From positions 1-31,558 of the forward strand of contig JAPHSC010000283.1 of the NCBI GenBank assembly GCA_026193125.1: a stretch of DNA of 31,558 nucleotides, written 5' to 3'. The translations under genes were made by a program, and so were the position numbers. This stretch comes from Gammaproteobacteria bacterium (GTDB taxonomy: Bacteria; Pseudomonadota; Gammaproteobacteria; Steroidobacterales; BM003). Positions 22,948 through 30,580 of the stretch are shown here, piece by piece. Each line of letters starts with the position of its first letter. Positions within the stretch are counted from its first letter, which is position 1. The notes beneath the pieces are model-generated. The model was given only the letters and a program-made list of their open reading frames with translations, ran no database searches and was not told the DNA's origin.

Positions 22948-25548
22948 ATGGAATTGGATACTCACAGCCCCCATCCCAGGGAATCAGAGAGTCGCCTGAC
23001 GGAAGTCTACGCGCGCTATCGTTCTGAGCTGCTTTCGGACGTCGCCTACACGCTGTTTTTTGACCTGGACGGCCATTCTCGCCAGTTCCTCGGCAAAACC
23101 ATGATTCGCTTTGAGTTGAAGCACCTGGTTAAGGATCTGAGCGTTGATTTTTCGGCCGGTGTAGTTGAAAAGTTGCGGGTCAATGGTCGTGACATTGAGC
23201 CTGACTACAACGGCAGCTTCATTGCGCTGGATGAGGAATTTTTGCGCAACGGTCCCAACAGCATCATTGTCTGGTACCGCCAACCCTACACCAGCGACGG
23301 CGCTGGCCTGCACCGCTTTACTGACCCGGAGGACGGCCGGGTCTATGTATACAGTCATTTTGAGCCCTACGATGCCAATCGGGCCTTCCCCTGCTTTGAT
23401 CAGCCCGACCTGAAAGCAAGCTACACCCTGGAGGTCAAGGCCCCGGCCAACTGGCACATCATCTCTGCTACACCTGAGCAGAAAATAGAGGAACTCGCAG
23501 ACGGCAAGCTCTGGCACTTTCCGGAGAGCCCGAGGTTCAGCACCTATATTCTGCCTTTACACGGTGGTGAGTTTCGCGTTTGGGAAAATCGCTCCGGCAA
23601 GATTCCACTGAGACTGTTTGCACGCCATACCATGGCCCGTCACGTTAACGTGGACGACTGGTTCGGATTTACCCAGATCGGACTGGATTTCTTCGCCGCC
23701 TATTTCGCCATGCCCTTTCCCTACGCCAAATACGATCAACTGATTGTTCCGGAATTCAACATCGGTGGCATGGAAAACGTGGCGGCAGTGACCTACAACG
23801 AGCGCTACTTGAAGCGCGGTGAATACACGGGGGAGGATCGGGAAACCCTGGCCGATGTGCTGCTGCATGAACTCTCCCATATGTGGCTGGGCGACCTGGT
23901 TACCCCGGACTGGTGGAACGGCCTGTGGCTGAAAGAAAGTTTCGCCACCTACATGGCCAGCCTGGCACTGGCCACGGGCACGGAATTCGAGAACGCCTGG
24001 CATACCTTCTTCTCTGGCAGCAAGCAGCGCGCCTACGAGGCTGACCAGTGGGTTACAACGCATCCAGTGGAAGTTCCAGTGGATGACACTCGCGATGCTT
24101 TTGCCCATTTTGATGCGATTACCTACCAGAAAGGCGCATCGGTGCTCACCCAGTTCGCCCACTACGTGGGCCAGGACAAGTTCCGCGACGGTATTCGGCT
24201 GTACCTGCAGCAACATGCCGGGCAAGCCACCACACTCGAGGATTTCATCAAGGCGGTGTCGGAAGTCTCCGGAAAAGACCTTACGGGCTGGGTGGACGAC
24301 TGGCTCAAGGCGGCCGGACTGAACACTATCCAGGTTCAGACAGACAGTCGGGCAGGCACCATTCGCTCTCTCGAAATTCACCAGTCGGCGCCAGCCGACT
24401 ACCCCGTACTGCGCGAGCACCGGATTCAGCTGGGACTGTACCAAATCGACCAGCAGCGCAATGAGATCAAGGCTCGCAGCGTCCCCGTCACCATTGCGGG
24501 ACCGAACAGCTCGATCAAGTCACTCGAAGGTGAAAGCGCACCCGACCTGATTTTCCCTAACCTGGAAGACTGGGGATACGTAAAGGTTCGCCTGGATGCG
24601 GACTCGCTACGGACGCTGACAGGAACGCTCAGAAACTTTCAGGATCCGTTCCTGAAATCAATGCTGTGGCAGACCCTGTGGGACATGGCCCGGGATGCGG
24701 TACTGCCGCTGGGTGAGTATGCCGACCTGATTCGCAGCCATCTTCCAGGCGAACAAGACAGGCGGATCGTCCGCCAGGTGACTGCTACCGCCATAAGCAC
24801 CCTGGACATCATGTTCCGGCTTCGACCTCAGTCGGAGGCAGCCCTTACGCACTATGGCAACTATCTCGAGAGCCTGGCCTGGCAGCAAATTAACGCCAAC
24901 GAATCAGGCAGTGATTTGCAGAAGCTGTGGCTGGATACCTACGCTTCCCTTGCCCACACCACACGAGGCCTGACTCAACTCAGGGAATTGCTGGATGAAC
25001 GCATACACCGCAATGTGAGCGTGGATCAGGATCGTCGCTGGCAAATCGTGTCACGCCTGAATGAGTTCGATTTTGAGGACGCCGAGGAAATCGCCGAGAC
25101 CGAATCCTCCAACGATGGCTCAGACGCGGGCCAGCGTATGTTTATAGCGACCCTCGCGGCAAGGCCTGATATGGAAATGAAACTGGAATGGCTGGACGAG
25201 ATACAGCATCGAAAGAGCCCGCTTCCCCTGGCCCGAAAGCGCGCTGCCATGCAACGGCTTTTCCCAGCGCATCAGCAAAGCTTTCACGAGGAGCTGGCGG
25301 AAGCAATTCTCAAGTCCCTCAAAGGCGTGAGTGATTTTGATTCGGATTCGTTTCTGTCGTCCTATGCCCAGTTGATACCGGTATTCGCGAATCCGGATTG
25401 CAGTGAGCTACTGGAAAAATTCATCCAGTCTTCTGAAGGCATGCACCCGATACTTGCCAAGCGACTCAGGGTGGCCAGGCAGGACAATGAACGACTCATT
25501 GCCATTGGCAAGTTACTGGATCAGACGGTCGCGGCGCAAAAGAAATAG
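22948..25548 (+). CDS. M1-family aminopeptidase N
   Basis: An 866-residue zinc aminopeptidase. An N-terminal beta domain (to about 200) leads to the GGMEN exopeptidase motif (273-277) and the zinc motif HELSH (307-311), with third ligand Glu330 in LKESFATY, exact HExxH-18-E spacing. A catalytic-type tyrosine is in DAITYQKGASVL. A helical C-terminal domain completes the M1 layout. It removes N-terminal residues from peptides in the cytoplasm; no signal peptide is visible. ATG 22948 has AGGGA about 7 bases upstream. Though M1-type, the similarity is to the short (TMA108/ERAP-like) form, so I do not assign pepN firmly. Confidence 0.95.
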   Translation: MELDTHSPHPRESESRLTEVYARYRSELLSDVAYTLFFDLDGHSRQFLGKTMIRFELKHLVKDLSVDFSAGVVEKLRVNGRDIEPDYNGSFIALDEEFLRNGPNSIIVWYRQPYTSDGAGLHRFTDPEDGRVYVYSHFEPYDANRAFPCFDQPDLKASYTLEVKAPANWHIISATPEQKIEELADGKLWHFPESPRFSTYILPLHGGEFRVWENRSGKIPLRLFARHTMARHVNVDDWFGFTQIGLDFFAAYFAMPFPYAKYDQLIVPEFNIGGMENVAAVTYNERYLKRGEYTGEDRETLADVLLHELSHMWLGDLVTPDWWNGLWLKESFATYMASLALATGTEFENAWHTFFSGSKQRAYEADQWVTTHPVEVPVDDTRDAFAHFDAITYQKGASVLTQFAHYVGQDKFRDGIRLYLQQHAGQATTLEDFIKAVSEVSGKDLTGWVDDWLKAAGLNTIQVQTDSRAGTIRSLEIHQSAPADYPVLREHRIQLGLYQIDQQRNEIKARSVPVTIAGPNSSIKSLEGESAPDLIFPNLEDWGYVKVRLDADSLRTLTGTLRNFQDPFLKSMLWQTLWDMARDAVLPLGEYADLIRSHLPGEQDRRIVRQVTATAISTLDIMFRLRPQSEAALTHYGNYLESLAWQQINANESGSDLQKLWLDTYASLAHTTRGLTQLRELLDERIHRNVSVDQDRRWQIVSRLNEFDFEDAEEIAETESSNDGSDAGQRMFIATLAARPDMEMKLEWLDEIQHRKSPLPLARKRAAMQRLFPAHQQSFHEELAEAILKSLKGVSDFDSDSFLSSYAQLIPVFANPDCSELLEKFIQSSEGMHPILAKRLRVARQDNERLIAIGKLLDQTVAAQKK

Positions 25549-25610
25549 CTTGGAAATCCCGGGAGCTTCTGATTTATTCTGGACGAAGTAGATTGTGAGC
25601 AACGTAGACG

Positions 25611-25663
25611 CGTAGGGTGCACTCCGTGCACCGTCCGCCATGGTGCGTAGAACGCACCCTACG
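25611..25663. repeat. REP-like double-hairpin palindromic element
   Basis: Outer arms CGTAGGGTGC (25611-25620) and GCACCCTACG (25654-25663) are exact inverted repeats. Inside are two small hairpins: GGTGCA-CTCCG-TGCACC (25616-25632) and GGTGCG-TAGAA-CGCACC (25642-25658), with a 9-base spacer. It lies in the gap after the aminopeptidase gene and matches the look of dispersed palindromic repeats with the GTAGGGTGC core common in gammaproteobacterial genomes. No second copy is in this window. Confidence 0.75.
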
Positions 25664-25735
25664 GCGAAGCTTGGCAACACCGAAGCTGGAGCCTTTAGCC
25701 GCAAGCTACGAGTTCACGAGTGAATCAGAGGCTCG

Positions 25736-26752
25736 CTAATCCTCGACCTTTTGCTGAAATTCTTCCACTCGCTCCTCGGCGACACTCGGGCTTTCAAACT
25801 GGGCTATATGCACCAGGGCATCGCCCTCGTGCACAGGCGGCAGACGAGTCTGTCCTATAATCAGGCCGTTGACACTGGCCTCGACCACCACCTCGTCGGT
25901 GCCAAAGGGGTCTGCGATCACGCCGATGGGCTCGCCTTTACGCACCCTTTCACCCAGGGTTTTGGTCATGCTGAAGACACCACTGATTGATGCTCTGACC
26001 CAGCTCGAACGCCTCGCCAGTACCGGTTCGGTGGGCTTGCCCTTGCCCCGGGGCGTGGCACGCAACATACCGATTTCACGCATCACGCTCAGCACGCCCC
26101 TGACACCGCCGCGTATGCTCGATTCATCAAAACGCAGCGCCTCACCTGCCTCATACAACAGGGTTGGCACGCCCTTCTCCGCAGCATGTTGACGCAGGGA
26201 GCCATCGCGGATATCCGAATTAATCATCACCGGGACACCAAAAGCGCTGGCCAGCTTCAAGGTCTGCTCATCATCCAGGTTGGCTCTAACCTGTGGCAGG
26301 TTAGCCCTGTGGATGGCGCCAGTATGTATGTCGATCCCAAAATTCGAGCGCGCAATAATTTCCGTCGCGAACAAATTTGCCAGGCGCGATGCGCCGGATC
26401 CACTCTCGCTGCCGGGGAAAGATCTGTTCAGGTCACGACGATCGGGCAGGTAACGAGACAAGTGCAGGAAGCCGAATACGTTCACGACCGGTACCGCCAG
26501 CAAGGTACCCTTGAGCGATCGCATCACCGACAGTTTCAGCAAGCGCCGTATTATTTCCACACCATTGATCTCATCGCCATGGATGGCTGCACTTACGAAC
26601 AGGGTAGGACCCGCCGTGTGTCCATGGATCAGGTGTACCGGCAAGGCCAGCGGAGTATGGGTGTACAGTCCCGGCAACTGCAGGTCAACACAGGCGCGCT
26701 CACCCGGTTTGACCGTGACATCACCGATAGTAAACGGCTTGGCCTTTGCCAT
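25736..26752 (-). CDS. Succinylglutamate desuccinylase/aspartoacylase (AstE/AspA)-family metalloenzyme, Rim-module deacylase
   Basis: A 338-residue M14-like zinc enzyme. Zinc ligands are His58 and Glu61 in IHGDE and His143 in GIDIHTG. Arginines in RRDLNRSFPG resemble the substrate-binding ones of the AstE/AspA family. The C-terminal part after residue about 255 (VRKGEPIGVIADPFG...) looks like a small barrel resembling lipoyl-type domains. ATG 26752 comes one base after the rimK stop TGA, with AAGGG upstream, so translation is coupled. In this context it may remove glutamyl groups from ribosomal S6 or a related modified peptide; that is an inference from gene order and family chemistry. Confidence 0.88.
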   Translation of the reverse strand: MAKAKPFTIGDVTVKPGERACVDLQLPGLYTHTPLALPVHLIHGHTAGPTLFVSAAIHGDEINGVEIIRRLLKLSVMRSLKGTLLAVPVVNVFGFLHLSRYLPDRRDLNRSFPGSESGSGASRLANLFATEIIARSNFGIDIHTGAIHRANLPQVRANLDDEQTLKLASAFGVPVMINSDIRDGSLRQHAAEKGVPTLLYEAGEALRFDESSIRGGVRGVLSVMREIGMLRATPRGKGKPTEPVLARRSSWVRASISGVFSMTKTLGERVRKGEPIGVIADPFGTDEVVVEASVNGLIIGQTRLPPVHEGDALVHIAQFESPSVAEERVEEFQQKVED

Positions 26753-26753
26753 C

Positions 26754-27659
26754 TCAGCCCTTGCCACGGGTTCGGGTATTACCCTTCTTGGCATTCTTCT
26801 CGATGTGCTCGATCATCATGCCTGCCACATCCTTATTCGTGGTACTTTCAATTCCCTCCAGCCCGGGCGAGGAGTTCACTTCCAGAACCACCGGGCCGTG
26901 GTTAGAGCGAATAATATCTACGCCGGCCACGTTCAGACCCATGATGCGAGCCGAGCGAATCGCTGTGGCCCGTTCCTCGGGGGTGATCCGGATCAGTTTC
27001 GCGGTACCGCCCCGGTGCAAATTGGAACGGAATTCTCCTTCCTTTCCCTGGCGCTGCATGGACGCCACAACTTTTTCACCAATCACCAGGCACCGAATAT
27101 CCGAACCTTTGGACTCGGCGATAAACTCCTGCACCAGAAAATTGGCGTTCAGACCCCTGAAGGCCTCAATCACACTCTCGGCTGCCTTGCGGGTTTCGGC
27201 CAGCACCACGCCTATACCCTGGGTACCTTCCAGCAACTTGATCACCACCGGTGCGCCCCCGGCTATGGAAAGCAAACCATCAGTATCGTCCGGCGAGTGG
27301 GCAAAGCCGGTAATCGGAAGCCCTACGCCCTTTCTTGATAGCAGCTGCAGGGAACGCAACTTGTCCCTCGAGCGGGATATGGCCACCGATTCGTTCAGCG
27401 GGTACACCTCCATCATCTCAAACTGTCTTAACACAGCGGTGCCGTAAAAGGTTACGGACGCGCCAATACGAGGAATGACTGCATCGACACCCTCCAGGGC
27501 TGCGCCCCTGTAATGCACTGCGGGCTTGTGACTGGCGATATTCATGTAGCAGCGCAGGTGATCAACCACCAGCATTTCGTGCCCGCGGGATTTGCCAGCC
27601 TCCACCAGCCTCCTGGTGGAATACAGGTTCTTGTTCCTCGAGAGAACGACGATTTTCAT
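26754..27659 (-). CDS. rimK: Ribosomal protein S6--L-glutamate ligase RimK
   Basis: A 301-residue ATP-grasp ligase, the same length as the E. coli protein. The N-terminal part (MKIVVLSRNKNLYSTRRLVEAG) precedes the ATP-grasp core with VVIKLLEGTQGIGV, FLVQEFI, DIRCLVIG and the metal-site VVLEVNSSPGLEGIE. RimK adds glutamate residues to the C-terminus of ribosomal protein S6. Its ATG overlaps the upstream rimB-like stop by four bases (ATGA, 27656-27659), and its TGA is one base from the deacylase start. The tight packing implies one coupled operon of three enzymes. Confidence 0.95.
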   Translation of the reverse strand: MKIVVLSRNKNLYSTRRLVEAGKSRGHEMLVVDHLRCYMNIASHKPAVHYRGAALEGVDAVIPRIGASVTFYGTAVLRQFEMMEVYPLNESVAISRSRDKLRSLQLLSRKGVGLPITGFAHSPDDTDGLLSIAGGAPVVIKLLEGTQGIGVVLAETRKAAESVIEAFRGLNANFLVQEFIAESKGSDIRCLVIGEKVVASMQRQGKEGEFRSNLHRGGTAKLIRITPEERATAIRSARIMGLNVAGVDIIRSNHGPVVLEVNSSPGLEGIESTTNKDVAGMMIEHIEKNAKKGNTRTRGKG

Positions 27660-28156
27660 TTACGTTTACCTTTGGGATGACTCACATGGTAGCTGCGGGC
27701 GAGGGTCTTGCCCTGAGCAAAGGACAGACCGGGGTCCACTTCCGCGACGCCAGCCAGGGCCGTGCGGCCAAGCAGCATGGGAAACAACATGTTATCACGT
27801 CGCGCCAGATTCAACTCACAGCGCCAGCTGCGCCCGCCGAGACTTATCTCTGTCTCTATGAAAATACGGGACTGGGAGTGACCACCCGAATCGGTAACCC
27901 GACGCCGATCAACAATCGGGGCGCTGCACGTGAACGCCAACTCCGGCCGGCGACGAATTGGCTGGACTACGAAACTGACCCAGTCTATGCCTGACTGCCA
28001 GAAAGTCTCCATTTCGACCACGTGCAGGCAGGAACTGCGCGCACCGGTGTCGACCTTGGCCTTGATCGCGGGCACCCCCAGCTCGGGCAACGCCAGCCAC
28101 TCTCTCCAGCCCACCCGCAAGGGTTGCTCTCCTGCCTCTCCATGCATGCTGCTCAT
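27656..28156 (-). CDS. RimB-like retropepsin-fold protease (ATP-dependent zinc protease family)
   Basis: A 166-residue protein of the RimK/LysX-associated DUF785-type aspartic protease family. The retropepsin-like catalytic motif is KVDTGARSSCLH (about 34-45, Asp36), and a second conserved part is LLGRTAL. The N-terminus (MSSMHGEAGEQPLRVGWREWL) has no signal peptide. In Pseudomonas, RimB acts on RimK-modified S6 along with RimK and a regulator RimA. ATG 28156 is chosen because AAGGG lies 7 bases upstream. Its stop overlaps the rimK start. A hairpin with a T-rich tail stands just before it. Confidence 0.85.
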   Translation of the reverse strand: MSSMHGEAGEQPLRVGWREWLALPELGVPAIKAKVDTGARSSCLHVVEMETFWQSGIDWVSFVVQPIRRRPELAFTCSAPIVDRRRVTDSGGHSQSRIFIETEISLGGRSWRCELNLARRDNMLFPMLLGRTALAGVAEVDPGLSFAQGKTLARSYHVSHPKGKRK

Positions 28157-28163
28157 ACCATTA

Positions 28164-28197
28164 CCCTTAAAAGAGATGGCCCGGCCAGGCCGGGCCA
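28164..28197 (-). terminator. GC-rich hairpin with T tract before the rimB-like gene
   Basis: TGGCCCGGCC (28177-28186) and GGCCGGGCCA (28188-28197) form exact arms, giving a stable stem of eight or more pairs. On the minus strand it is followed by TCTCTTTT and then the AAGGG ribosome-binding site of the rimB-like gene. It lies after the stop of the small acidic gene. It could terminate that gene or act as an attenuator for the Rim genes. Confidence 0.6.
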
Positions 28198-28223
28198 CGA
28201 GAATGGATGATCTCCCTCAGCCA

Positions 28224-28421
28224 TCAAAGGTCATATTCAAACTCTGACAGGGCATCCCGCAAACGACGATCCTCGACGTATTGTTCCACAGAACGCCAGA
28301 TACGTGGCTTTTTCGCCGCATCACCGGTCTTCTTCAGTCCAATCTCTTTCTCAAGCCCGTCCAGCTCCTGGTCAATTTCCGGGTCGTTATCATCGAAATC
28401 GTCCAAGTCGTCTTCCATCAC
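28224..28421 (-). CDS. Small acidic protein upstream of the Rim module
   Basis: A 65-residue protein with a very acidic N-terminus (EDDLDDFDDNDPEIDQELDGLEKE) and a basic, helical C-terminal half (KKPRIWRSVEQYVEDRRLRDALSEFEYDL). It resembles small PA3496-type proteins in layout, but I cannot confirm the family. GGAGGA at 28435-28430 sits 8 bases before GTG 28421 and 11 before ATG 28418, so the GTG start is favoured. A longer upstream frame lacks a site. It precedes the RimB-like gene by 68 bases and may be in the same operon unless the hairpin between stops transcription. Function unknown. Confidence 0.65.
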   Translation of the reverse strand: MMEDDLDDFDDNDPEIDQELDGLEKEIGLKKTGDAAKKPRIWRSVEQYVEDRRLRDALSEFEYDL

Positions 28422-28605
28422 AGCTATAGTCCTCCAAGAATCTGTAGAACCGGGGCGCAAGCTCCTCGGCGGCGCCGAATATAGCCAAGTTTTCGATGAA
28501 GGCAAGATAAATCTTCCACAACTATCAGCGAGACCTGTTGCCGAAGTACACGCTGGCAGCCCAGACTGGCAATCCGTAGCAAGCGGCCCCATTATTCGGT
28601 AAGCG

Positions 28606-29508
28606 ATGGACACTTGGCCGGAAGGATATGTTGAGCTGCTGCGCAGGCCTGATCGCAGCTACTGCAACGAGCGCTACCTGGTACTCAGGGCCATTGGTGT
28701 GGACGCCCGGACTGTCTTTGACGACGGCGCTTTTGCCCTGATTGTACCGGCGGAGCAGGCCTTGCACTCGGCCAACGAACTCATCCAGTACGATGCCGAG
28801 GACAGGTCGCCACCCGCCTCGATCGAACCCCTGCCGCAAAGAGGCTCCGGGCTCTACGGCCTTGCCCTTTACGCGGTTTGCCTGCTGCTGGTTGCGATAC
28901 TTCAGCGACAGCATTTCTTTTCCGCAAACTGGTTGGAAATAGGAGCCCTGGACGTTGAGCAGCTGCGTCAAGGGGAATGGTGGCGCTTGATTACCGCCCT
29001 GACCCTGCACCTGGACACCGCCCACTTGCTGGGCAACCTGGTGGTCGGTGGCGTGTTTGCGGTATTCCTGGGGCGCCTGCTGGGCGACGGCCTGGCCTGG
29101 TTTTGCATCTTGCTGGCCGCCAGCGCCGGCAATGCCATGGATGCCCTGCTGCAAGCCGACCACTTTGCAGCCGCCGGCGCGTCCACCGCGGTGTTCGCAA
29201 CGCTGGGTTTGCTGTGTGGCTATAGCTGGCGCCTGCGCCAGGCCAGTCGTGTGCGCTGGGCCCTGCGTTGGGCGCCCCTGGTAGGCGGCGTCGTACTGTT
29301 GGCCTGGTTTGGTACCGGCGACCAGAAAACCGACATCGTGGCCCACCTGACCGGCTTCCTGGCTGGCACAGGCCTGGGAGCACTGCTGCCTGGATTGCTG
29401 GCGGGGAAACTTGCCAGTCCAGGGCTTCAACGGGCACTGGGTATGCTGACACTGGTCGTGGTAACGGGAGCCTGGCTACTCGCCCTCACCCATAGCGCTC
29501 AGCGCTAG
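28606..29508 (+). CDS. Rhomboid-family intramembrane serine protease with N-terminal cytosolic domain
   Basis: A 300-residue protein: a soluble N-terminal domain (about 1-78) then at least six membrane helices. Rhomboid signs are the conserved HLLGN (His140-Asn144), catalytic Ser193 in GASTAVFA and His247 in IVAHLTGFLAG. The GxSx motif reads GAST. It cuts membrane proteins within the bilayer; the substrate is unknown. It is divergent from the small acidic gene (184 bases between starts). The start at ATG 28606 has only a weak ribosome-binding site. Confidence 0.9.
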   Translation: MDTWPEGYVELLRRPDRSYCNERYLVLRAIGVDARTVFDDGAFALIVPAEQALHSANELIQYDAEDRSPPASIEPLPQRGSGLYGLALYAVCLLLVAILQRQHFFSANWLEIGALDVEQLRQGEWWRLITALTLHLDTAHLLGNLVVGGVFAVFLGRLLGDGLAWFCILLAASAGNAMDALLQADHFAAAGASTAVFATLGLLCGYSWRLRQASRVRWALRWAPLVGGVVLLAWFGTGDQKTDIVAHLTGFLAGTGLGALLPGLLAGKLASPGLQRALGMLTLVVVTGAWLLALTHSAQR

Positions 29509-29561
29509 TCCCCGTCCATGCCGCATTTTCCGAAACGGCCAAGGTCCGCGTGTGGTCCGGG

Positions 29562-29873
29562 TCAGGCCGTTCCTACATCGGTGTCGGAAGGGGAATGGAA
29601 ATACTCACTCTCGGAGGCGAATTCCTTCACTTCACCCAGCAATTTTCCCAGGCGCTGAGCCGCGGTGCTGATCTCGGCGCAGGACTCGCACATAGGATCA
29701 TCGCAAGGCTGGCGGCTGAATAACCAGAACTGCACGGCACCGGCAAGGATACCGGAAGCCACTTCCCACTCGTCAGCCTCAGGATTGTCATCCATGATGC
29801 CGTTACCCAGGTTAATCACCTCATGGGCCGACTGGTCAAAGATCAGTTCGTCATCATCCGCAGTAGAGTTCAT
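29562..29873 (-). CDS. Small conserved-looking protein with C-x4-C-x2-C
   Basis: A 103-residue soluble acidic protein of unrecognised family. It begins MNSTADDDELIFDQSAHEVINLGNGI, then a helical region EVASGILAGAVQFWLFSRQP, then CDDPMCESC (C-x4-C-x2-C) and a C-terminal helix AQRLGKLLGEVKEFA. The three cysteines could hold a metal or a cluster if a fourth ligand is near, or form a disulfide. It lies on the minus strand 80 bases downstream of the PNPOx-like gene and converges on the rhomboid. The ribosome-binding site is weak. Function is not known. Confidence 0.6.
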   Translation of the reverse strand: MNSTADDDELIFDQSAHEVINLGNGIMDDNPEADEWEVASGILAGAVQFWLFSRQPCDDPMCESCAEISTAAQRLGKLLGEVKEFASESEYFHSPSDTDVGTA

Positions 29874-29953
29874 GAAGTTACCAGTGGTTCAGGTACGGCA
29901 AGAAGCTGCGCATTCTAATGCCGGCAGCGAAAATACCCAAGGTTTCATCAGCC

Positions 29954-30568
29954 CTAGGGGTTGACCCAGGTGCTGACCCAGGACGGTTCATGCCAGCGCA
30001 TATCAAGGCGCCGGTGGAATTCGGGTCCTAACAGCAGCGCATCCATGCGCGCCACCTGGCAGGCAACGACCAGAAAATTCCCGCGCCCAAGCCGGTCCTC
30101 CAAAGCCCCGGGGGGGAGGCTAGACAAAGTCGCTTCCAGCGCCGTTCCCGGAACAGTCCGACCCCGGTAATTAAGCAGGTTAGCCGGGCTGCAGGTTTCC
30201 CAGCAGGTCTCGGCCAGCTCATCATCCTGGTGCAGACTGGCAGCACCCCATGCTCGTAGCTGGAAGCGCTGGCCGGGGTCATAAAACATCCAGGCCATTT
30301 GCGTGAGTTGGCGCAACTCCCTCACCTTCGGTGAGCGGGCATCTGTATAGAACAACAGACGCCGGGTCGCGGCGCTTGCCGTGCGCAATATTACGGTTCG
30401 CACCTGGGGTCCGTCCGCGCCGGAAGTCGCCAGGGCGGGACAACGGAAGGGGTGATCGGTGCCCGTGGCGGCCTGCTCAAGCAATCCCCAGGCCACCTGG
30501 GGCCATTGCTCCAGACCCAGGCTCCACAGATCCTGCCGGCGTACCCCCCTGCTCTTATCGTTGCCCAT
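29954..30568 (-). CDS. PNPOx-like flavin-binding protein
   Basis: A 204-residue pyridoxamine-phosphate-oxidase-fold protein, distinct from the pdxH in this window. The FMN-type strand pair is GPQVRTVILRTASAATRRLLFYTDARSPKVREL, followed by TQMAWMFYDPGQRFQLRAWG. The C-terminal R-x-x-D-x-R-like motif of true PdxH (RLHDR) is absent, so PLP synthesis is unlikely; it may be a flavin reductase-like or heme-related paralog. It starts 12 bases after the symporter stop on the same strand, so the two are probably one transcript. The spacing of GGAG to ATG is short (3 bases), so initiation may be modest. Confidence 0.82.
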   Translation of the reverse strand: MGNDKSRGVRRQDLWSLGLEQWPQVAWGLLEQAATGTDHPFRCPALATSGADGPQVRTVILRTASAATRRLLFYTDARSPKVRELRQLTQMAWMFYDPGQRFQLRAWGAASLHQDDELAETCWETCSPANLLNYRGRTVPGTALEATLSSLPPGALEDRLGRGNFLVVACQVARMDALLLGPEFHRRLDMRWHEPSWVSTWVNP

Positions 30569-30580
30569 AGGCTCCGTAGC

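Noticed and set aside
23557..24444. Minus-strand open frame of 295 codons inside the M1 aminopeptidase gene
   Set aside because: Antisense to the catalytic domain with its HExxH motif; no domain of its own.
26186..27447. Several plus-strand open frames opposite the deacylase and rimK genes
   Set aside because: The minus-strand genes have all family motifs and coupled starts; these frames have no ribosome-binding site or family likeness.
28525..29430. Minus-strand glutamine-rich frame of 301 codons opposite the rhomboid gene
   Set aside because: Biased composition (Gln, Ala, Gly) mirrors the Leu/Ala-rich membrane helices on the other strand.
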